Below are positions 27,909-36,883 of a stretch of DNA of 64,000 nt, in pieces. The translations under genes and the position numbers were made by a program. The stretch is from Desulfoprunum benzoelyticum. GTDB lineage: Bacteria; Desulfobacterota; Desulfobulbia; Desulfobulbales; Desulfocapsaceae. Position 1 is the first letter of the stretch. Every line of letters begins with the position of its first letter. The notes under the pieces are model-generated. The model searched no databases. It saw nothing but the letters and a program-made list of their open reading frames with translations, and was not told where the DNA came from. The stretch covers positions 1-64,000 of the forward strand of contig NZ_JACHEO010000009.1 of NCBI RefSeq assembly GCF_014201505.1, written 5' to 3'.

Positions 27909-30246
27909 GCTGCAAACCTCCTATTATTGTCTGGCCGAGAGAGATGGCGCCGTCGTTGAGCGGCACGGCCTCCCCCGTATATACTTCCAGTTCATGATGT
28001 CTGAAAACATGCAGCAGCCCCTCGAGCAACAGGCGGTTCTGCATGCAGCCCCCGGCCAGGACGACGCGGTGGATGCCGGTCTGATCCACAAGGCGTTGGG
28101 TGAGTTCGGTGATACTGCGGATGAGCTGGAAGTGAAAATTCAAAGCGATCTTGCCGGGATTTTCGCCCTTATGCAAGGCGTGAACAATCATTTTAACAAA
28201 TTTCTCTGAACATATCTCCATTTTTTCATGTTCCGTCACCAGCGCCCGGGGCAGTGCTGCCGATTGGGCCGCAAGGAGTTCGTTTTTCCAGGTACTGGAG
28301 GCGGATCCTGCCGCCAGGGCCTCGAGTTCCATCGCCGCCTGACCTTCATAACTCATATACTGTCTGATCCCGAGGAGCGAGGCGACGGCGTCGAACAGCC
28401 GGCCGCAGGAGGAGGTCAACGGGGTATTGAAGGAACTTCTGATCATCGCCACGATCGCCTGCCGCTGATCGGCCGGGATCTGGGCCAGGGCCGGGGGCAG
28501 CAGCGCTGGCGAAAACGCATCTTCGCCGAAAAGACGGTACAGGGCGGCGATTGCCATCCGCCACGGTTCGATCGCGGCCCGGTCGCCGCCCGGCAGCGGC
28601 AGGGGCGACAGACGGCCCAGGCGGGTGGAGGATGTCAGATCCGCGCGCAGGAATTCGCCGCCCCAGATCGTACCGTCGGGGCCAAAGCCGGTACCGTCCA
28701 TGATGATCGCCAGCACCGGGTCGGAAATGCCGTGTTCGGCCATCACCGCGACGGCATGGGCGTGATGATGCTGGATCCGGTACAGGGGCAGGGACAGTTC
28801 TTCGGCGTAACGGGTACTGAGATAATCGGGGTGGAGGTCGCAGGCGACGATCTCCGGAGTTATCTCGAAGACCCGCTGCAGATGACGGATCGATTCGGTG
28901 TAGAAGGTCAGTGCCTCGAGGTTGAAGAGATCGCCGATATGCTGACTGAGAACGGCGGAGCGATCCCGTCCCAGGCAGAAGGTGCTTTTCAGGCCGCCGC
29001 CGCAGCCGAGGGTCGGCGGCAGCGGCCACGGCACGGTGAGAGGGGCGGGGACATAGCCTCGCGCCCGGCGCAGCAGGCGGGAGCGGCCGTTGATGACGCG
29101 ACAGACCGAATCGTCGACCCGGGTGACGATCTCCCGGTCATGGAGCAGAAAATAGTCGGCGATCGTCGCCAGCCGCTGGAGGGCATCCTCGTTGGCGATA
29201 CAGATCGGGGCGCCGCTGACGTTGCCGGAGGTCATCACCAGGGCCGGAGGGCAGGGCTTCTCCGCAAACAGCAGGCAATGGAGAGGGGTGTAGGGCAGCA
29301 TGATGCCGATGACATCGATTCCCGGGGCGAGGCCCGCGGCGAGCCGGCCCTGTCGCCGCGGGCGGAGCAGGACGATCGGGTGTTCGGGTGAGAGCAGGAG
29401 TCGGCGCTCCTCATCATTGATCTGAAAATGCGCCTCGGCAGTGTTGATGTCGGACAGCATCACGGCCAGAGGTTTGTCCGGCCGGTCCTTGCGTTGCCGC
29501 AAGGTCGCCACCGTCGACGGCGAGGTGGCGTCGACGGCGAGATGAAAACCGCCGAGGCCGCGCAGGGCGACGATTTTTCCCTGCTGCAGCGCGGCCGCCG
29601 CGGCCGTGATGGGGTCGTCGCACGCGATCATCTTCCCGTCGCGCCCATGCCAGAACAGGCGCGGGCCGCAGACCGGGCAGGCATTGGGCTGGGCATGAAA
29701 GCGGCGGTTTCCCGGATCACGGTACTCTTGCAGACACTCGGGGCACATCGGGAAGACCTTCATCGAGGTCTTCGGACGGTCATACGGGATCGCCTCGACG
29801 ATGGTGAAGCGGGGGCCGCAGTTGGTGCAGTTGATGAACGGGTAGCGGTAGCGCCGGTCGCCGGGGTCGAGCAGCTCCCGCCGGCAATCATTGCAGATGG
29901 CGATATCGGGGGGGATGGCGGTGGTGGCGGCAATGCCGGCGGTGCTCTCGAGGATGGTGAAGCTCCCTTCCGGCAGCGGGACGGTCAGCGGCCGTTGCTC
30001 GATCGCGACAATGCGGGCGAGGGGCGGAGGATGGTGTTCGAGGGCATCGACAAACATCTCCAGCCTGTCGCTTCGCGCCATGGCCCTGATGACCACGCCG
30101 TCACCGGTGTTGGTGACCGTGCCGGAGATCCCGAAGCGACAGGCGAGATTGTAGATGAAGGGTCGAAACCCTACGCCCTGGACGATGCCGCGGACGAGGA
30201 TTTCGACCCCGATCCGCCTATGCCTTGGTATGGGTAAACTTATCAC
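27877..30246 (-). CDS. hypF: Carbamoyltransferase HypF
   Basis: 789 residues, full length. Acylphosphatase domain (about 12-95, VRGIVQGVGFRPF), paired zinc fingers (CNDC, CTNC, CPEC and CPVC, about 115-195), a YrdC-like domain (about 205-385) and a Kae1/HypF C-terminal domain with the HHHAHAVAVMAEH motif near 490. It forms thiocarboxamide on HypE from carbamoyl phosphate and ATP. Start is GTG at 30246, overlapping the hyaC end by 29 bases; no ATG lies near the conserved N-terminus. Confidence 0.95.
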   Translation of the reverse strand: MISLPIPRHRRIGVEILVRGIVQGVGFRPFIYNLACRFGISGTVTNTGDGVVIRAMARSDRLEMFVDALEHHPPPLARIVAIEQRPLTVPLPEGSFTILESTAGIAATTAIPPDIAICNDCRRELLDPGDRRYRYPFINCTNCGPRFTIVEAIPYDRPKTSMKVFPMCPECLQEYRDPGNRRFHAQPNACPVCGPRLFWHGRDGKMIACDDPITAAAAALQQGKIVALRGLGGFHLAVDATSPSTVATLRQRKDRPDKPLAVMLSDINTAEAHFQINDEERRLLLSPEHPIVLLRPRRQGRLAAGLAPGIDVIGIMLPYTPLHCLLFAEKPCPPALVMTSGNVSGAPICIANEDALQRLATIADYFLLHDREIVTRVDDSVCRVINGRSRLLRRARGYVPAPLTVPWPLPPTLGCGGGLKSTFCLGRDRSAVLSQHIGDLFNLEALTFYTESIRHLQRVFEITPEIVACDLHPDYLSTRYAEELSLPLYRIQHHHAHAVAVMAEHGISDPVLAIIMDGTGFGPDGTIWGGEFLRADLTSSTRLGRLSPLPLPGGDRAAIEPWRMAIAALYRLFGEDAFSPALLPPALAQIPADQRQAIVAMIRSSFNTPLTSSCGRLFDAVASLLGIRQYMSYEGQAAMELEALAAGSASSTWKNELLAAQSAALPRALVTEHEKMEICSEKFVKMIVHALHKGENPGKIALNFHFQLIRSITELTQRLVDQTGIHRVVLAGGCMQNRLLLEGLLHVFRHHELEVYTGEAVPLNDGAISLGQTIIGGLQHVSRDSHESD

Positions 30247-30862
30247 CTGTGAAGATCGATGAGATAACCCCTTCCGGACGTTTCACATCGTTCCAGATGC
30301 ACATGTAGACGTGGATCATGGCGAAAATGATGAACCACCACATCAGCAGGTGATGGATATAGCGGGACGACTGCTGATTGCCGAAAATCGCCACCCCCCA
30401 GCCCTCCCAGAAGGCCGCCTCGGGGTAGAGCATGTAGAAGCCGCTGCAGATCTGGACGATGGCGGCGAAGACGGTGACGATGTAGGTCAGCCCGGCCAGG
30501 ACATTGTGGCCGAGTCGGTCGTGTTGCCCGGCTTCTTTGATGTAGCTGTAATGCAGCAAGGTCTTCCATAAGTTCCTGAGATTGCGCCTGGTGACCGGCA
30601 GGATATCCCAGATCCGCTCCTGCTGGTTGCCGAAGATGTACAGAAACAGCCTGATGATGATCGCCGCTGAAAAGACGTAGCCGGCAACAAAGTGAAGGTA
30701 GCGCATCCAGGCCATCGGCCAGGACTGGCTGGACTCGAGCATGGTATTGGTCCATGGGCTGTTGACGTAGAACCCGGTCACCACCAGGACGACGATGGAG
30801 AGGGCGAACATCCAGTGGAACAGCCGGAGCAGGATGCTCCAGCAAGGGTGTTTTTCATACAT
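30218..30862 (-). CDS. hyaC: Ni/Fe-hydrogenase b-type cytochrome subunit
   Basis: 214 residues, four hydrophobic helices and histidines placed as in HyaC/HupC (RLFHWMF near 13-19, YLHFVAGY near 55, HHLLMWW near 177, and the later MIHVYM). It anchors the hydrogenase dimer and passes electrons from its Fe-S chain to the quinone pool via two b hemes. ATG at 30862 follows GGAGG. It lies 58 bases after hyaB. Confidence 0.93.
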   Translation of the reverse strand: MYEKHPCWSILLRLFHWMFALSIVVLVVTGFYVNSPWTNTMLESSQSWPMAWMRYLHFVAGYVFSAAIIIRLFLYIFGNQQERIWDILPVTRRNLRNLWKTLLHYSYIKEAGQHDRLGHNVLAGLTYIVTVFAAIVQICSGFYMLYPEAAFWEGWGVAIFGNQQSSRYIHHLLMWWFIIFAMIHVYMCIWNDVKRPEGVISSIFTGDKFTHTKA

Positions 30863-30920
30863 TGTTCATACCTCCATACGGCAATTGCCGGGAAGAAAGA
30901 TTGTGTATCCGAGTTCTCAA

Positions 30921-32621
30921 TCAGAGAGCCTTGACCTTTATCACTTCCTTTCCTTCCGGATCCAACATGTGGATGGCACAGGCAATACATGGATCGAACG
31001 AATGGATGGTGCGCAACACTTCAAGCGGCCGTTCCGGATCGGCGATGGGATTGCCCATCAGCGAGGCCTCGTACGGTCCGAGCTGACCTTCGGCATCGCG
31101 GGGACCGGCATTCCAGGTCGAGGGTACGACGCACTGATAGTTCTTGATCTTGCCGTCCTGAATGACGATCCAGTGGGACAGGATGCCGCGCGGCGCCTCG
31201 TGGTAGCCGACGCCCTTCTGCTCGCCTTTGGGGAACACCGGCGGATTGAAGATCTCGAGATCGCCCTTGCCGATGTTGTCGACCAGCAGATCCCAGTGCT
31301 TCAGCGCCAGATCGGCCATCATCCCGGCCCGTACCGCCCGGGCGGCGTGACGGCCGATCGTGGAGTGGAGGATCTCGGGGCCGACGGTGACGCCGGCGAC
31401 CGTGCTGACGAGGGCCAGCAGGGAATCGACGGATTTGACGGTCATCTCATGGCCCTGGGCGTAGCCGACGAGCATCTGGGCCAGGGGGCCGACCTGCATC
31501 GGTTTGCCCTGGAATCGCGGGGCCTTGAGCCAGGTGTAGCGGCCCTCGTCCTGGAAGTCGGTGTATTTCGGGTCGGTATCCTCTTCCCACGGATGCTTGG
31601 ACCAGTCGCCGTTATACCAGGCCCGGGCGATCGATTCCTGGACGTTCTCCTTGAGGTAGCTGTCATTGAGACCGACGATCGGCTTGACCGTCTTGAGGTC
31701 GCCGTCCATGATCGTGCCGCCGGGAAGATCGGACATCGTGGCCTTGGCGTCGAGGAACATGTCCGGTGCGGCCAGGTAATTGGTGACACCGGCGCCGTAG
31801 GGCAACCAGTCCTTGTACAGGGCGCCGACGGCGGCGACATCGACCATGTAGACATTTTTAATGAAACCGCTGACCTCTTCGACCAGCCTCTTGATTTGAT
31901 AGAGGCGGTGCATGTTGAGGGTCGAATCGTTGTCCGGATTGATGGCGGTCGTGACCCCGCCGACGGAGAAGTTCTGGACGTGCGGGTTCTTGCCGCCGAT
32001 GATCCCGAGGGCCTGGGTCGCCTTGCGCTGGTAATCGAGGGCCTCGAGATAATGGGAAACGGCCATCAGGTTGGCCTCGGGCGGCAGGGCCATGGCGGCG
32101 TGACCCCAGTAGGCGTTGGCGAAGGGGCCGAGCTGGCCGCTGGCGACAAGGGCCTTGACCTTGTCCTTGACAGCGGTGAAGCGGTTGACACTGTTGCCGG
32201 GCCAGGTCGACAGGCTGTCGGCCAGGGCCGCGGTCTTGACCGGATCGGCATCGAGGGCGGAGACGACATCGACCCAGTCCAGGGCGGACAGGGCGTAAAA
32301 ATGGACGATATGGTCCTGCAGGCAATGGATGGACTGAACGAGGTTGCGGATAAGCTGGGCATTGAGCGGGATCTCGAGACCGAGGGCGTTCTCCACCGTA
32401 CGGACTGAGGCCAGGGCGTGGACGGTGGTGCAGACGCCGCATATCCGCTGGACGAAAAGCCACGCATCGCGGGGGTCACGACCTTGCAGAATCGTTTCCA
32501 GGCCGCGGAACATCTGGCCGGAAGACCATGCCTTGGTGATTTTTCCTCCATCAACTTCGACGTCTATCCTCAAGTGACCCTCGATCCTGGTAATTGGATC
32601 AATGGTAATTCGCTGAGCCAT
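30921..32621 (-). CDS. hyaB: [NiFe]-hydrogenase large subunit, membrane-bound uptake type (group 1)
   Basis: 566 residues. The Ni-binding motifs are intact: RICGVCTTVHA near 60-70 and SFDPCIACAIH near the C-terminus. The final 15 residues (MLDPEGKEVIKVKAL) after the histidine are the tail expected to be cut by the protease at 24895-25404. ATG at 32621 (MAQRITIDPITRIEGHLR) follows GGAGG at 11 bases; a TTG five codons earlier overlaps that site. The active site binds and splits H2. Confidence 0.96.
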   Translation of the reverse strand: MAQRITIDPITRIEGHLRIDVEVDGGKITKAWSSGQMFRGLETILQGRDPRDAWLFVQRICGVCTTVHALASVRTVENALGLEIPLNAQLIRNLVQSIHCLQDHIVHFYALSALDWVDVVSALDADPVKTAALADSLSTWPGNSVNRFTAVKDKVKALVASGQLGPFANAYWGHAAMALPPEANLMAVSHYLEALDYQRKATQALGIIGGKNPHVQNFSVGGVTTAINPDNDSTLNMHRLYQIKRLVEEVSGFIKNVYMVDVAAVGALYKDWLPYGAGVTNYLAAPDMFLDAKATMSDLPGGTIMDGDLKTVKPIVGLNDSYLKENVQESIARAWYNGDWSKHPWEEDTDPKYTDFQDEGRYTWLKAPRFQGKPMQVGPLAQMLVGYAQGHEMTVKSVDSLLALVSTVAGVTVGPEILHSTIGRHAARAVRAGMMADLALKHWDLLVDNIGKGDLEIFNPPVFPKGEQKGVGYHEAPRGILSHWIVIQDGKIKNYQCVVPSTWNAGPRDAEGQLGPYEASLMGNPIADPERPLEVLRTIHSFDPCIACAIHMLDPEGKEVIKVKAL

Positions 32622-32650
32622 AAGTGAAACCTCCAATGAAATGAGAAAAT

Positions 32651-32693
32651 ACCGGGCCGGATGTACGAGGCGGGGAACCGGTCCGGTCCCGGT
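32651..32693 (-). promoter_or_regulatory. Hairpin between hyaA and hyaB
   Basis: In the 127-base gap, ACCGGGACCGGA pairs with TCCGGCCCGGT (minus strand, 32693-32682 with 32661-32651, one bulge). It is followed on the minus strand by TATTTTCTCATTTC. It may act as a leaky terminator or an mRNA-processing site that sets the small-to-large subunit ratio. This role is inference. Confidence 0.45.
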
Positions 32694-32748
32694 AAGATTT
32701 TTTAAAATGCCGACCTGTTACGTCCCGGCTGTTACCGGGAGGATCCGG

Positions 32749-33825
32749 TTATTCGTTGCCCTTGCCTTTGATCAGGCGCTTGCCGATCCCGACGGCGGCA
32801 TGGATGCCGATGGCGGCGGCGGTGACGCCGAGAACCTTCGTGCCGACGCTATCGGCGTCGGCAATGATGCCGGTGCCGGGGATTTTGACCATCGGCAGCC
32901 TGTCATAGAAGGGGGTCATGGTATCCCAGAAATTCGGCTCGGTACAGCCGACGCAGCCATGGCCGACGCTGACGGGCCAGACATCGACATCGTTGAAGCG
33001 GACGGCCGGACAGTTGGAGAAGGTTTCAGGACCCTTGCAGCCGACCTTGTACAGGCAGTAGCCGGCCTTGTGGAATTCGTCGCCGAACTGCTCGACGAAT
33101 CGGCCCTCGTCGAAATGCGGCCGCCGTTCGCAATGATCGTGAATCCGGCGGCCGTAGGCGAAGAGCGGACGGTTCAGACTGTCCATGGCCGGCAGACGTT
33201 TGAAGGTCAGATAGTGGAGGACGGTGCCGAGGAAGGACATCGGGTTGGGCGGGCAGCCGGGGATGTTGACGACCGGAACCCCGCTGATGAGGTCCATGAC
33301 GCCGACGGCCCCGGTCGGGTTCGGGCTGGCGGCCTGAACCCCGCCGAAGGTGGCGCAGGTGCCGATGGCGATGATGGCGGCAGCCTTGGGGCCGATCTCA
33401 GCCAGGGTATCCATCGCCGTCTTGCCGCCGACCTTGCAGTAGATGCCGCCGTCCTTGGTCGGAATGGCTCCTTCGATGACCAGAATGAATTTGCCGGCAT
33501 GCTCGGTGACGGTCTTCTGCAATATCTCCTCTGCCTGGTGGCCTGCTGCCGCCATGACGGTCTCATGGTAATCGAGAGAGATGACATCGAGGATCAGGTG
33601 CGCCAGGTCGGGATGTGATGCCCGGAGGAGGCTTTCAGTGCATCCCGTGCATTCCTGGAAGTGCAGCCAGACAACCCTGGGGCGTTCTGCGGCGGCGGCT
33701 GCTTCGACCAGTTTCGGGATCATCGTTTCCGACAATCCCAAGGCGGCTGCAGCCATCGTGCATCCCTTGAGGAAGCCACGCCGATTCAGCTGCGGATCGA
33801 GAGTGTTGTGTACCGTGTCTGCCAT
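32749..33825 (-). CDS. hyaA: [NiFe]-hydrogenase small subunit with Tat signal and C-terminal anchor
   Basis: 358 residues. Tat signal RRGFLKG near 15-21; mature protein from about 46. Cluster ligands: ECTGCTE, GTCATFGG, PGCPPNP (proximal); HDHC, then CKG (distal); NCP and GCVGC with the retained proline (medial [3Fe-4S]). Glycine, not cysteine, stands at the two supernumerary positions that mark O2-tolerant enzymes (ECTGC, FGG), so this is the standard O2-sensitive form. A hydrophobic helix near 325-345 anchors it. AGGAGG precedes the ATG. First gene of the unit. Confidence 0.96.
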   Translation of the reverse strand: MADTVHNTLDPQLNRRGFLKGCTMAAAALGLSETMIPKLVEAAAAAERPRVVWLHFQECTGCTESLLRASHPDLAHLILDVISLDYHETVMAAAGHQAEEILQKTVTEHAGKFILVIEGAIPTKDGGIYCKVGGKTAMDTLAEIGPKAAAIIAIGTCATFGGVQAASPNPTGAVGVMDLISGVPVVNIPGCPPNPMSFLGTVLHYLTFKRLPAMDSLNRPLFAYGRRIHDHCERRPHFDEGRFVEQFGDEFHKAGYCLYKVGCKGPETFSNCPAVRFNDVDVWPVSVGHGCVGCTEPNFWDTMTPFYDRLPMVKIPGTGIIADADSVGTKVLGVTAAAIGIHAAVGIGKRLIKGKGNE

Positions 33826-34011
33826 ATCAACCTCCTATTGCTGTAACAACAATTTTGCGCACCAGGCGCGATTGGTACCGGCACTGAGATGTCGGTCTGA
33901 AGGAAATGGGACAAAATCTGCCTGTAGTATGTAAGTTTATCCGGGACCAGCGGGACCGGACATAATCTCCTTGCCCTGGAAGACTACACGGCACAAATCG
34001 GCAATGTTTGC

Positions 34012-34041
34012 ATACTAGAGAGAATCTGTAATAAATGTCAA
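34012..34041 (-). promoter_or_regulatory. Candidate promoter P1 of the hydrogenase unit (proximal)
   Basis: Minus strand: TTGACA (34041-34036), 18-base spacer, TAGTAT (34017-34012). The TTGACATTTAT start of this element is repeated 32 bases further upstream in P2. About 187 bases lie between the -10 and the hyaA start. Confidence 0.5.
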
Positions 34042-34043
34042 AT

Positions 34044-34073
34044 AAAATAGAGGAGATTGATGATAAATGTCAA
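34044..34073 (-). promoter_or_regulatory. Candidate promoter P2 of the hydrogenase unit (distal)
   Basis: Minus strand: TTGACA (34073-34068), 18-base spacer, TATTTT (34049-34044). It shares TTGACATTTAT with P1 at a spacing of 32 bases, about three helical turns. Alternatively the repeat could be a pair of operator half-sites. Confidence 0.45.
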
Positions 34074-34154
34074 TTGAAATACAAAATCTGCTTTTGAATA
34101 AAAATGATGTGTTCATCAGGAGAAATTGAACAGGAAGGTAGGTCTTGTAACGGC

Positions 34155-34259
34155 ATGGATCTAAAGAAGAATATGGCATGCTCCTGCTGCTGCGGTCAGG
34201 CGTGGCCAAATGGTGCGAACCCATTAAGGGTGAAGTTGCACAGATCGCCTATTTTTTGA
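34155..34259 (+). CDS. Possible 34-residue Cys-rich peptide
   Basis: ATG at 34155 opens a 34-codon frame reading MDLKKNMACSCCCGQAWPNG and then a basic tail. Four cysteines lie in five residues (CSCCC). AGGAAGGTAGG lies 15-25 bases upstream, rather far. It is antisense to the hydrogenase leader region and overlaps the end of pcnB by 11 bases. No family is recognised; it may be chance. Confidence 0.2.
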   Translation: MDLKKNMACSCCCGQAWPNGANPLRVKLHRSPIF

Positions 34260-35619
34260 AACCGAAGATGCCGCCTTTGGCCTTGGAAGAGAAGGCTGGG
34301 CGTCCCCGCCGGTACTCTTCCCTCTGGCGGGATGGTCTGGCAGGTTCTTCCTCGATCTCGGCAACGGCACCGGTCTGCCGGTAAGGAGAAGGGATGCCGA
34401 ACATTGCCTCCATATAGCAGGAGTGCAGAAGTGAGGCATTTGGAAAATAACTTTTATTTTTAAGCCACTTAGGCCATAAATTGTTATCCTGGTATTGAAG
34501 GAGAACGGCAAGATTGGAGAGAAGCGAAGACGCTTCCTGACGGAGTGAACGCCGGAGATTGAGCTGCTGCCCGATTTCCTGGTCGATATCGCCGCGGATC
34601 TTCTTGGCGAGTTGGAAGAGCGCGGAGCTTGTATGCTGTTGTGAAAAGATGCCGTAGCGGGAATCAGCCCACGGAATGAGGATCAGAGCGAGGAGAAAAT
34701 AATCCGGCAATTGATGGGCGCGTCGCGGGCCCGCATGCTGGTTGAGACGATCGAGCACTGTCGTCAGTTTGAGCAGCCGTGCCCGGGGATGCATCCCGGC
34801 TTCCGCCTGGCGGGAGAAGGCCTTGCGGTACAGGGGAAAGAGGGAGAGAAAAATACCGGAATCGATGGCGGTTTCAATCCAGGCCGACGTATAGCCGCTG
34901 TAGAGGTCTTTCAGCAGCTCATCGCGGAGTCGCGACGGAGGACAGTGCCGCAGCATCTGGCAGTTGTCGCATATCGCTTTCCAGGTCCGCTCCTCGATCC
35001 GGAAATTATTGCGGGCCGAGTGACGGATTGCCCGGATCATCCGGACGGGATCGCGGTGGATCCGACGTTCCGGATCGCCGATCATGCGGATGATCGCCCG
35101 GTCCAGATCCTGGACGCCGTCGACGTAATCGATGATGGTCTGGTCGCGGATGTCGAAAAAAAGGCCGTTGATCGTCAGGTCTCGGCGTTGCGCATCTTCG
35201 GCCACCGTCCCGAACGTATTGTTGGGGGCGAGAATCGCCTCCGGCCCTTCCAGGTCATGTTCGTCAAGCGACCGCAGGGTTGAGACCTCGACGATCTTGC
35301 CATGCGCAAAATAGACCTGGACCAGCCTGAATCTTCTACCGATGACGGTGCTGTTGGGAAAGAGCTTACGGATCTGGCCCGGGCGGGCATCGGTGCTGAT
35401 GTCGAAATCCTTGGGCTGCTTGCCGAGATAGAGGTCGCGGACGCCTCCGCCGACGAGATAGCCGGAAAAACCGGAGGCGTTCAGCTTTTTCAGGACGTGG
35501 AGGGCGTCGTGATCGATAGCCTGGAGCGTGATCGGATGCTCCTCCGCCGTGAAGACACGCGGGACGAGGTTGACCGGCCCGCCGTTCGGCTGGGTCGGAT
35601 TGTCAGTGGCTGAAGCCAT
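34249..35619 (-). CDS. pcnB: Poly(A) polymerase PcnB (class II nucleotidyltransferase)
   Basis: 456 residues. Nucleotidyltransferase head with GYLVGGGVRDLYLG near 54-67, the catalytic DFDIST near 73-78, and the GRRFRLVQVYF and RRDLTINGLFFD signatures, followed by IGDPERRIHRDPVRMIRAIR. The FRL wording and the basic tail point to PcnB rather than a CCA-adding enzyme, though the two are close relatives. It adds 3' A-tails that mark RNA for decay. The last 50 residues are basic and low-complexity. Confidence 0.85.
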   Translation of the reverse strand: MASATDNPTQPNGGPVNLVPRVFTAEEHPITLQAIDHDALHVLKKLNASGFSGYLVGGGVRDLYLGKQPKDFDISTDARPGQIRKLFPNSTVIGRRFRLVQVYFAHGKIVEVSTLRSLDEHDLEGPEAILAPNNTFGTVAEDAQRRDLTINGLFFDIRDQTIIDYVDGVQDLDRAIIRMIGDPERRIHRDPVRMIRAIRHSARNNFRIEERTWKAICDNCQMLRHCPPSRLRDELLKDLYSGYTSAWIETAIDSGIFLSLFPLYRKAFSRQAEAGMHPRARLLKLTTVLDRLNQHAGPRRAHQLPDYFLLALILIPWADSRYGIFSQQHTSSALFQLAKKIRGDIDQEIGQQLNLRRSLRQEASSLLSNLAVLLQYQDNNLWPKWLKNKSYFPNASLLHSCYMEAMFGIPSPYRQTGAVAEIEEEPARPSRQREEYRRGRPAFSSKAKGGIFGFKK

Positions 35620-35634
35620 AGGCGTCGAAGTTGG

Positions 35635-36621
35635 TCAGACAGCGAGACAGAAGCCCTTCCCTTCCTTGTACACCGCTTCCGCCTGTTCGGTAAACTGGCG
35701 GAATATTTCGGCGACACTCAGGATGCTCTTCATCTTGTAGGTGTTTTCGCCGGCAAACACGAGCCCTTCTTCAATGTTGCCGTATTTCGACTTCATCAGA
35801 CGCTCGTTGATGCAGTAGTGGTGATCGCATCGTTTGAGGCACAGCTCCGGACACTTCTTGGTAGTGAAATCCTGACCGGCATTCATCGCCTTGACAAAAG
35901 GGGTGTTGATCGCTCGACCGGGCAGTCCGACGGGAGAACTGGTGAGGACGATATCTTCTTTTCTGGCGTCGAGATAGGCCTGCTTGAAGGCATCGGAGAC
36001 GTCGCATTCCTTGCTGAGGACGAAGCGGGAGGCGATCTGGACCCCGTCGGCCTTGTATTGATCCATCATCTCCGCCATTTCGTAACCATTGGTGATGCCG
36101 CCGGCAGCGATCAGGGGGATCTTGCTGACGACTTCGCGGATGGGCGGAAAGAGCTCGCGCAGCGGCCGGTCGGTGCCGAGATGGCCGCCGGCCTCCTTGG
36201 CCTCGACGATGACCGCCGCCGCCCCGAGTTTTTCGGCGAGCTTGGCCAGGGTCGGGGAGGAGACAATCATGACGATCGGGGTATTGTGGGCCTTGCCGAT
36301 CTTGAAGATGTCGCGGGAGAAACCGGCCCCGGTGATGATCATGTCGATGCCGGCCTCGATCGAACCGATCACCAGGTCATAAAAATTTTTCATCGCGTAC
36401 ATGATATTGACGGCGATGATCCCATCGGTCGCGTTTTTGGCCTTACGGATGTCTTCCTGCAGCTCCTCGGTGGGGATGCCGGAACCGCCGATGACGCCGA
36501 TCCCGCCGCATTCGGCAACGGGAATGGCCAGCGAGGAGGTGGACACGCGGACGGACATGCCGCCTTGGATGAGAGGAATTCTGGCGGTGAATTTACCGAT
36601 GGTGAGGGGGGGCAATTTCAT
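35635..36621 (-). CDS. Nitronate monooxygenase / 2-nitropropane dioxygenase-like FMN protein
   Basis: 328 residues, TIM-barrel flavoprotein: IPLIQGGMSVRVS at the start, VEAKEAGGHLGTD near 170-182 and LIAAGGITNG near 205 bind FMN. The C-terminal part carries a cysteine group (KKCPELCLKRCDHHYC), known from this subfamily. FabK-like enoyl reductases share the fold, so the reaction is uncertain. ATG at 36621 follows AGGAG; the much longer open frame upstream is not conserved. Divergent from hisS. Confidence 0.85.
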   Translation of the reverse strand: MKLPPLTIGKFTARIPLIQGGMSVRVSTSSLAIPVAECGGIGVIGGSGIPTEELQEDIRKAKNATDGIIAVNIMYAMKNFYDLVIGSIEAGIDMIITGAGFSRDIFKIGKAHNTPIVMIVSSPTLAKLAEKLGAAAVIVEAKEAGGHLGTDRPLRELFPPIREVVSKIPLIAAGGITNGYEMAEMMDQYKADGVQIASRFVLSKECDVSDAFKQAYLDARKEDIVLTSSPVGLPGRAINTPFVKAMNAGQDFTTKKCPELCLKRCDHHYCINERLMKSKYGNIEEGLVFAGENTYKMKSILSVAEIFRQFTEQAEAVYKEGKGFCLAV

Positions 36622-36666
36622 GAACGAAAAGACTCCTGGAAAAGTAATAAGAACGGAATGAAACTG

Positions 36667-36695
36667 ATAATGCCCACCTTCCCGGCTTTTGTCAA
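36667..36695 (-). promoter_or_regulatory. Candidate promoter of the nitronate monooxygenase-like gene
   Basis: Minus strand TTGACA (36695-36690), 17-base spacer, CATTAT (36672-36667), 46 bases before the ATG. The -35 is perfect and the -10 is moderate. Confidence 0.5.
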
Positions 36696-36794
36696 GAACA
36701 GTATAGTGGGATCCAAGCCGTCCAGCGTTTGTGGAATGACGGCAAAACTCCGCGGTGCAGGGCCTGGTTTGCCGGAGGAAAACCCCGGAGAAGC

Positions 36795-36823
36795 TTGACA
36801 AATCGGCCGGAGTACGTTTAACT
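36795..36823 (+). promoter_or_regulatory. Candidate promoter of hisS-aspS
   Basis: Plus strand TTGACA (36795-36800), 17-base spacer, TTAACT (36818-36823), about 60 bases before the hisS GTG. It forms a divergent pair with the promoter at 36667-36695. Confidence 0.5.
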
Positions 36824-36883
36824 TCATCTTTTTTTATAAGCTTGCGCCAGTGGTTGCCTGCGTTGTTTTTTGGAGGTGTCGGA

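Larger units (their letters stand above)
33826..34248. other. Regulatory gap upstream of the hydrogenase genes
   Basis: 423 A/T-rich bases between pcnB and hyaA, both on the minus strand. It holds two tandem promoter-like elements (listed separately), a leader of roughly 185 bases before hyaA, and one small plus-strand frame (34155-34259). Other open frames here lack ribosome binding sites or family character. No sigma54 site of correct spacing was found. Confidence 0.55.

Noticed and set aside
33840..33890. A sigma54-like GG/GC pattern before hyaA
   Set aside because: TGGTGC and TTG are one base out of the required 10-base spacing between GG and GC.
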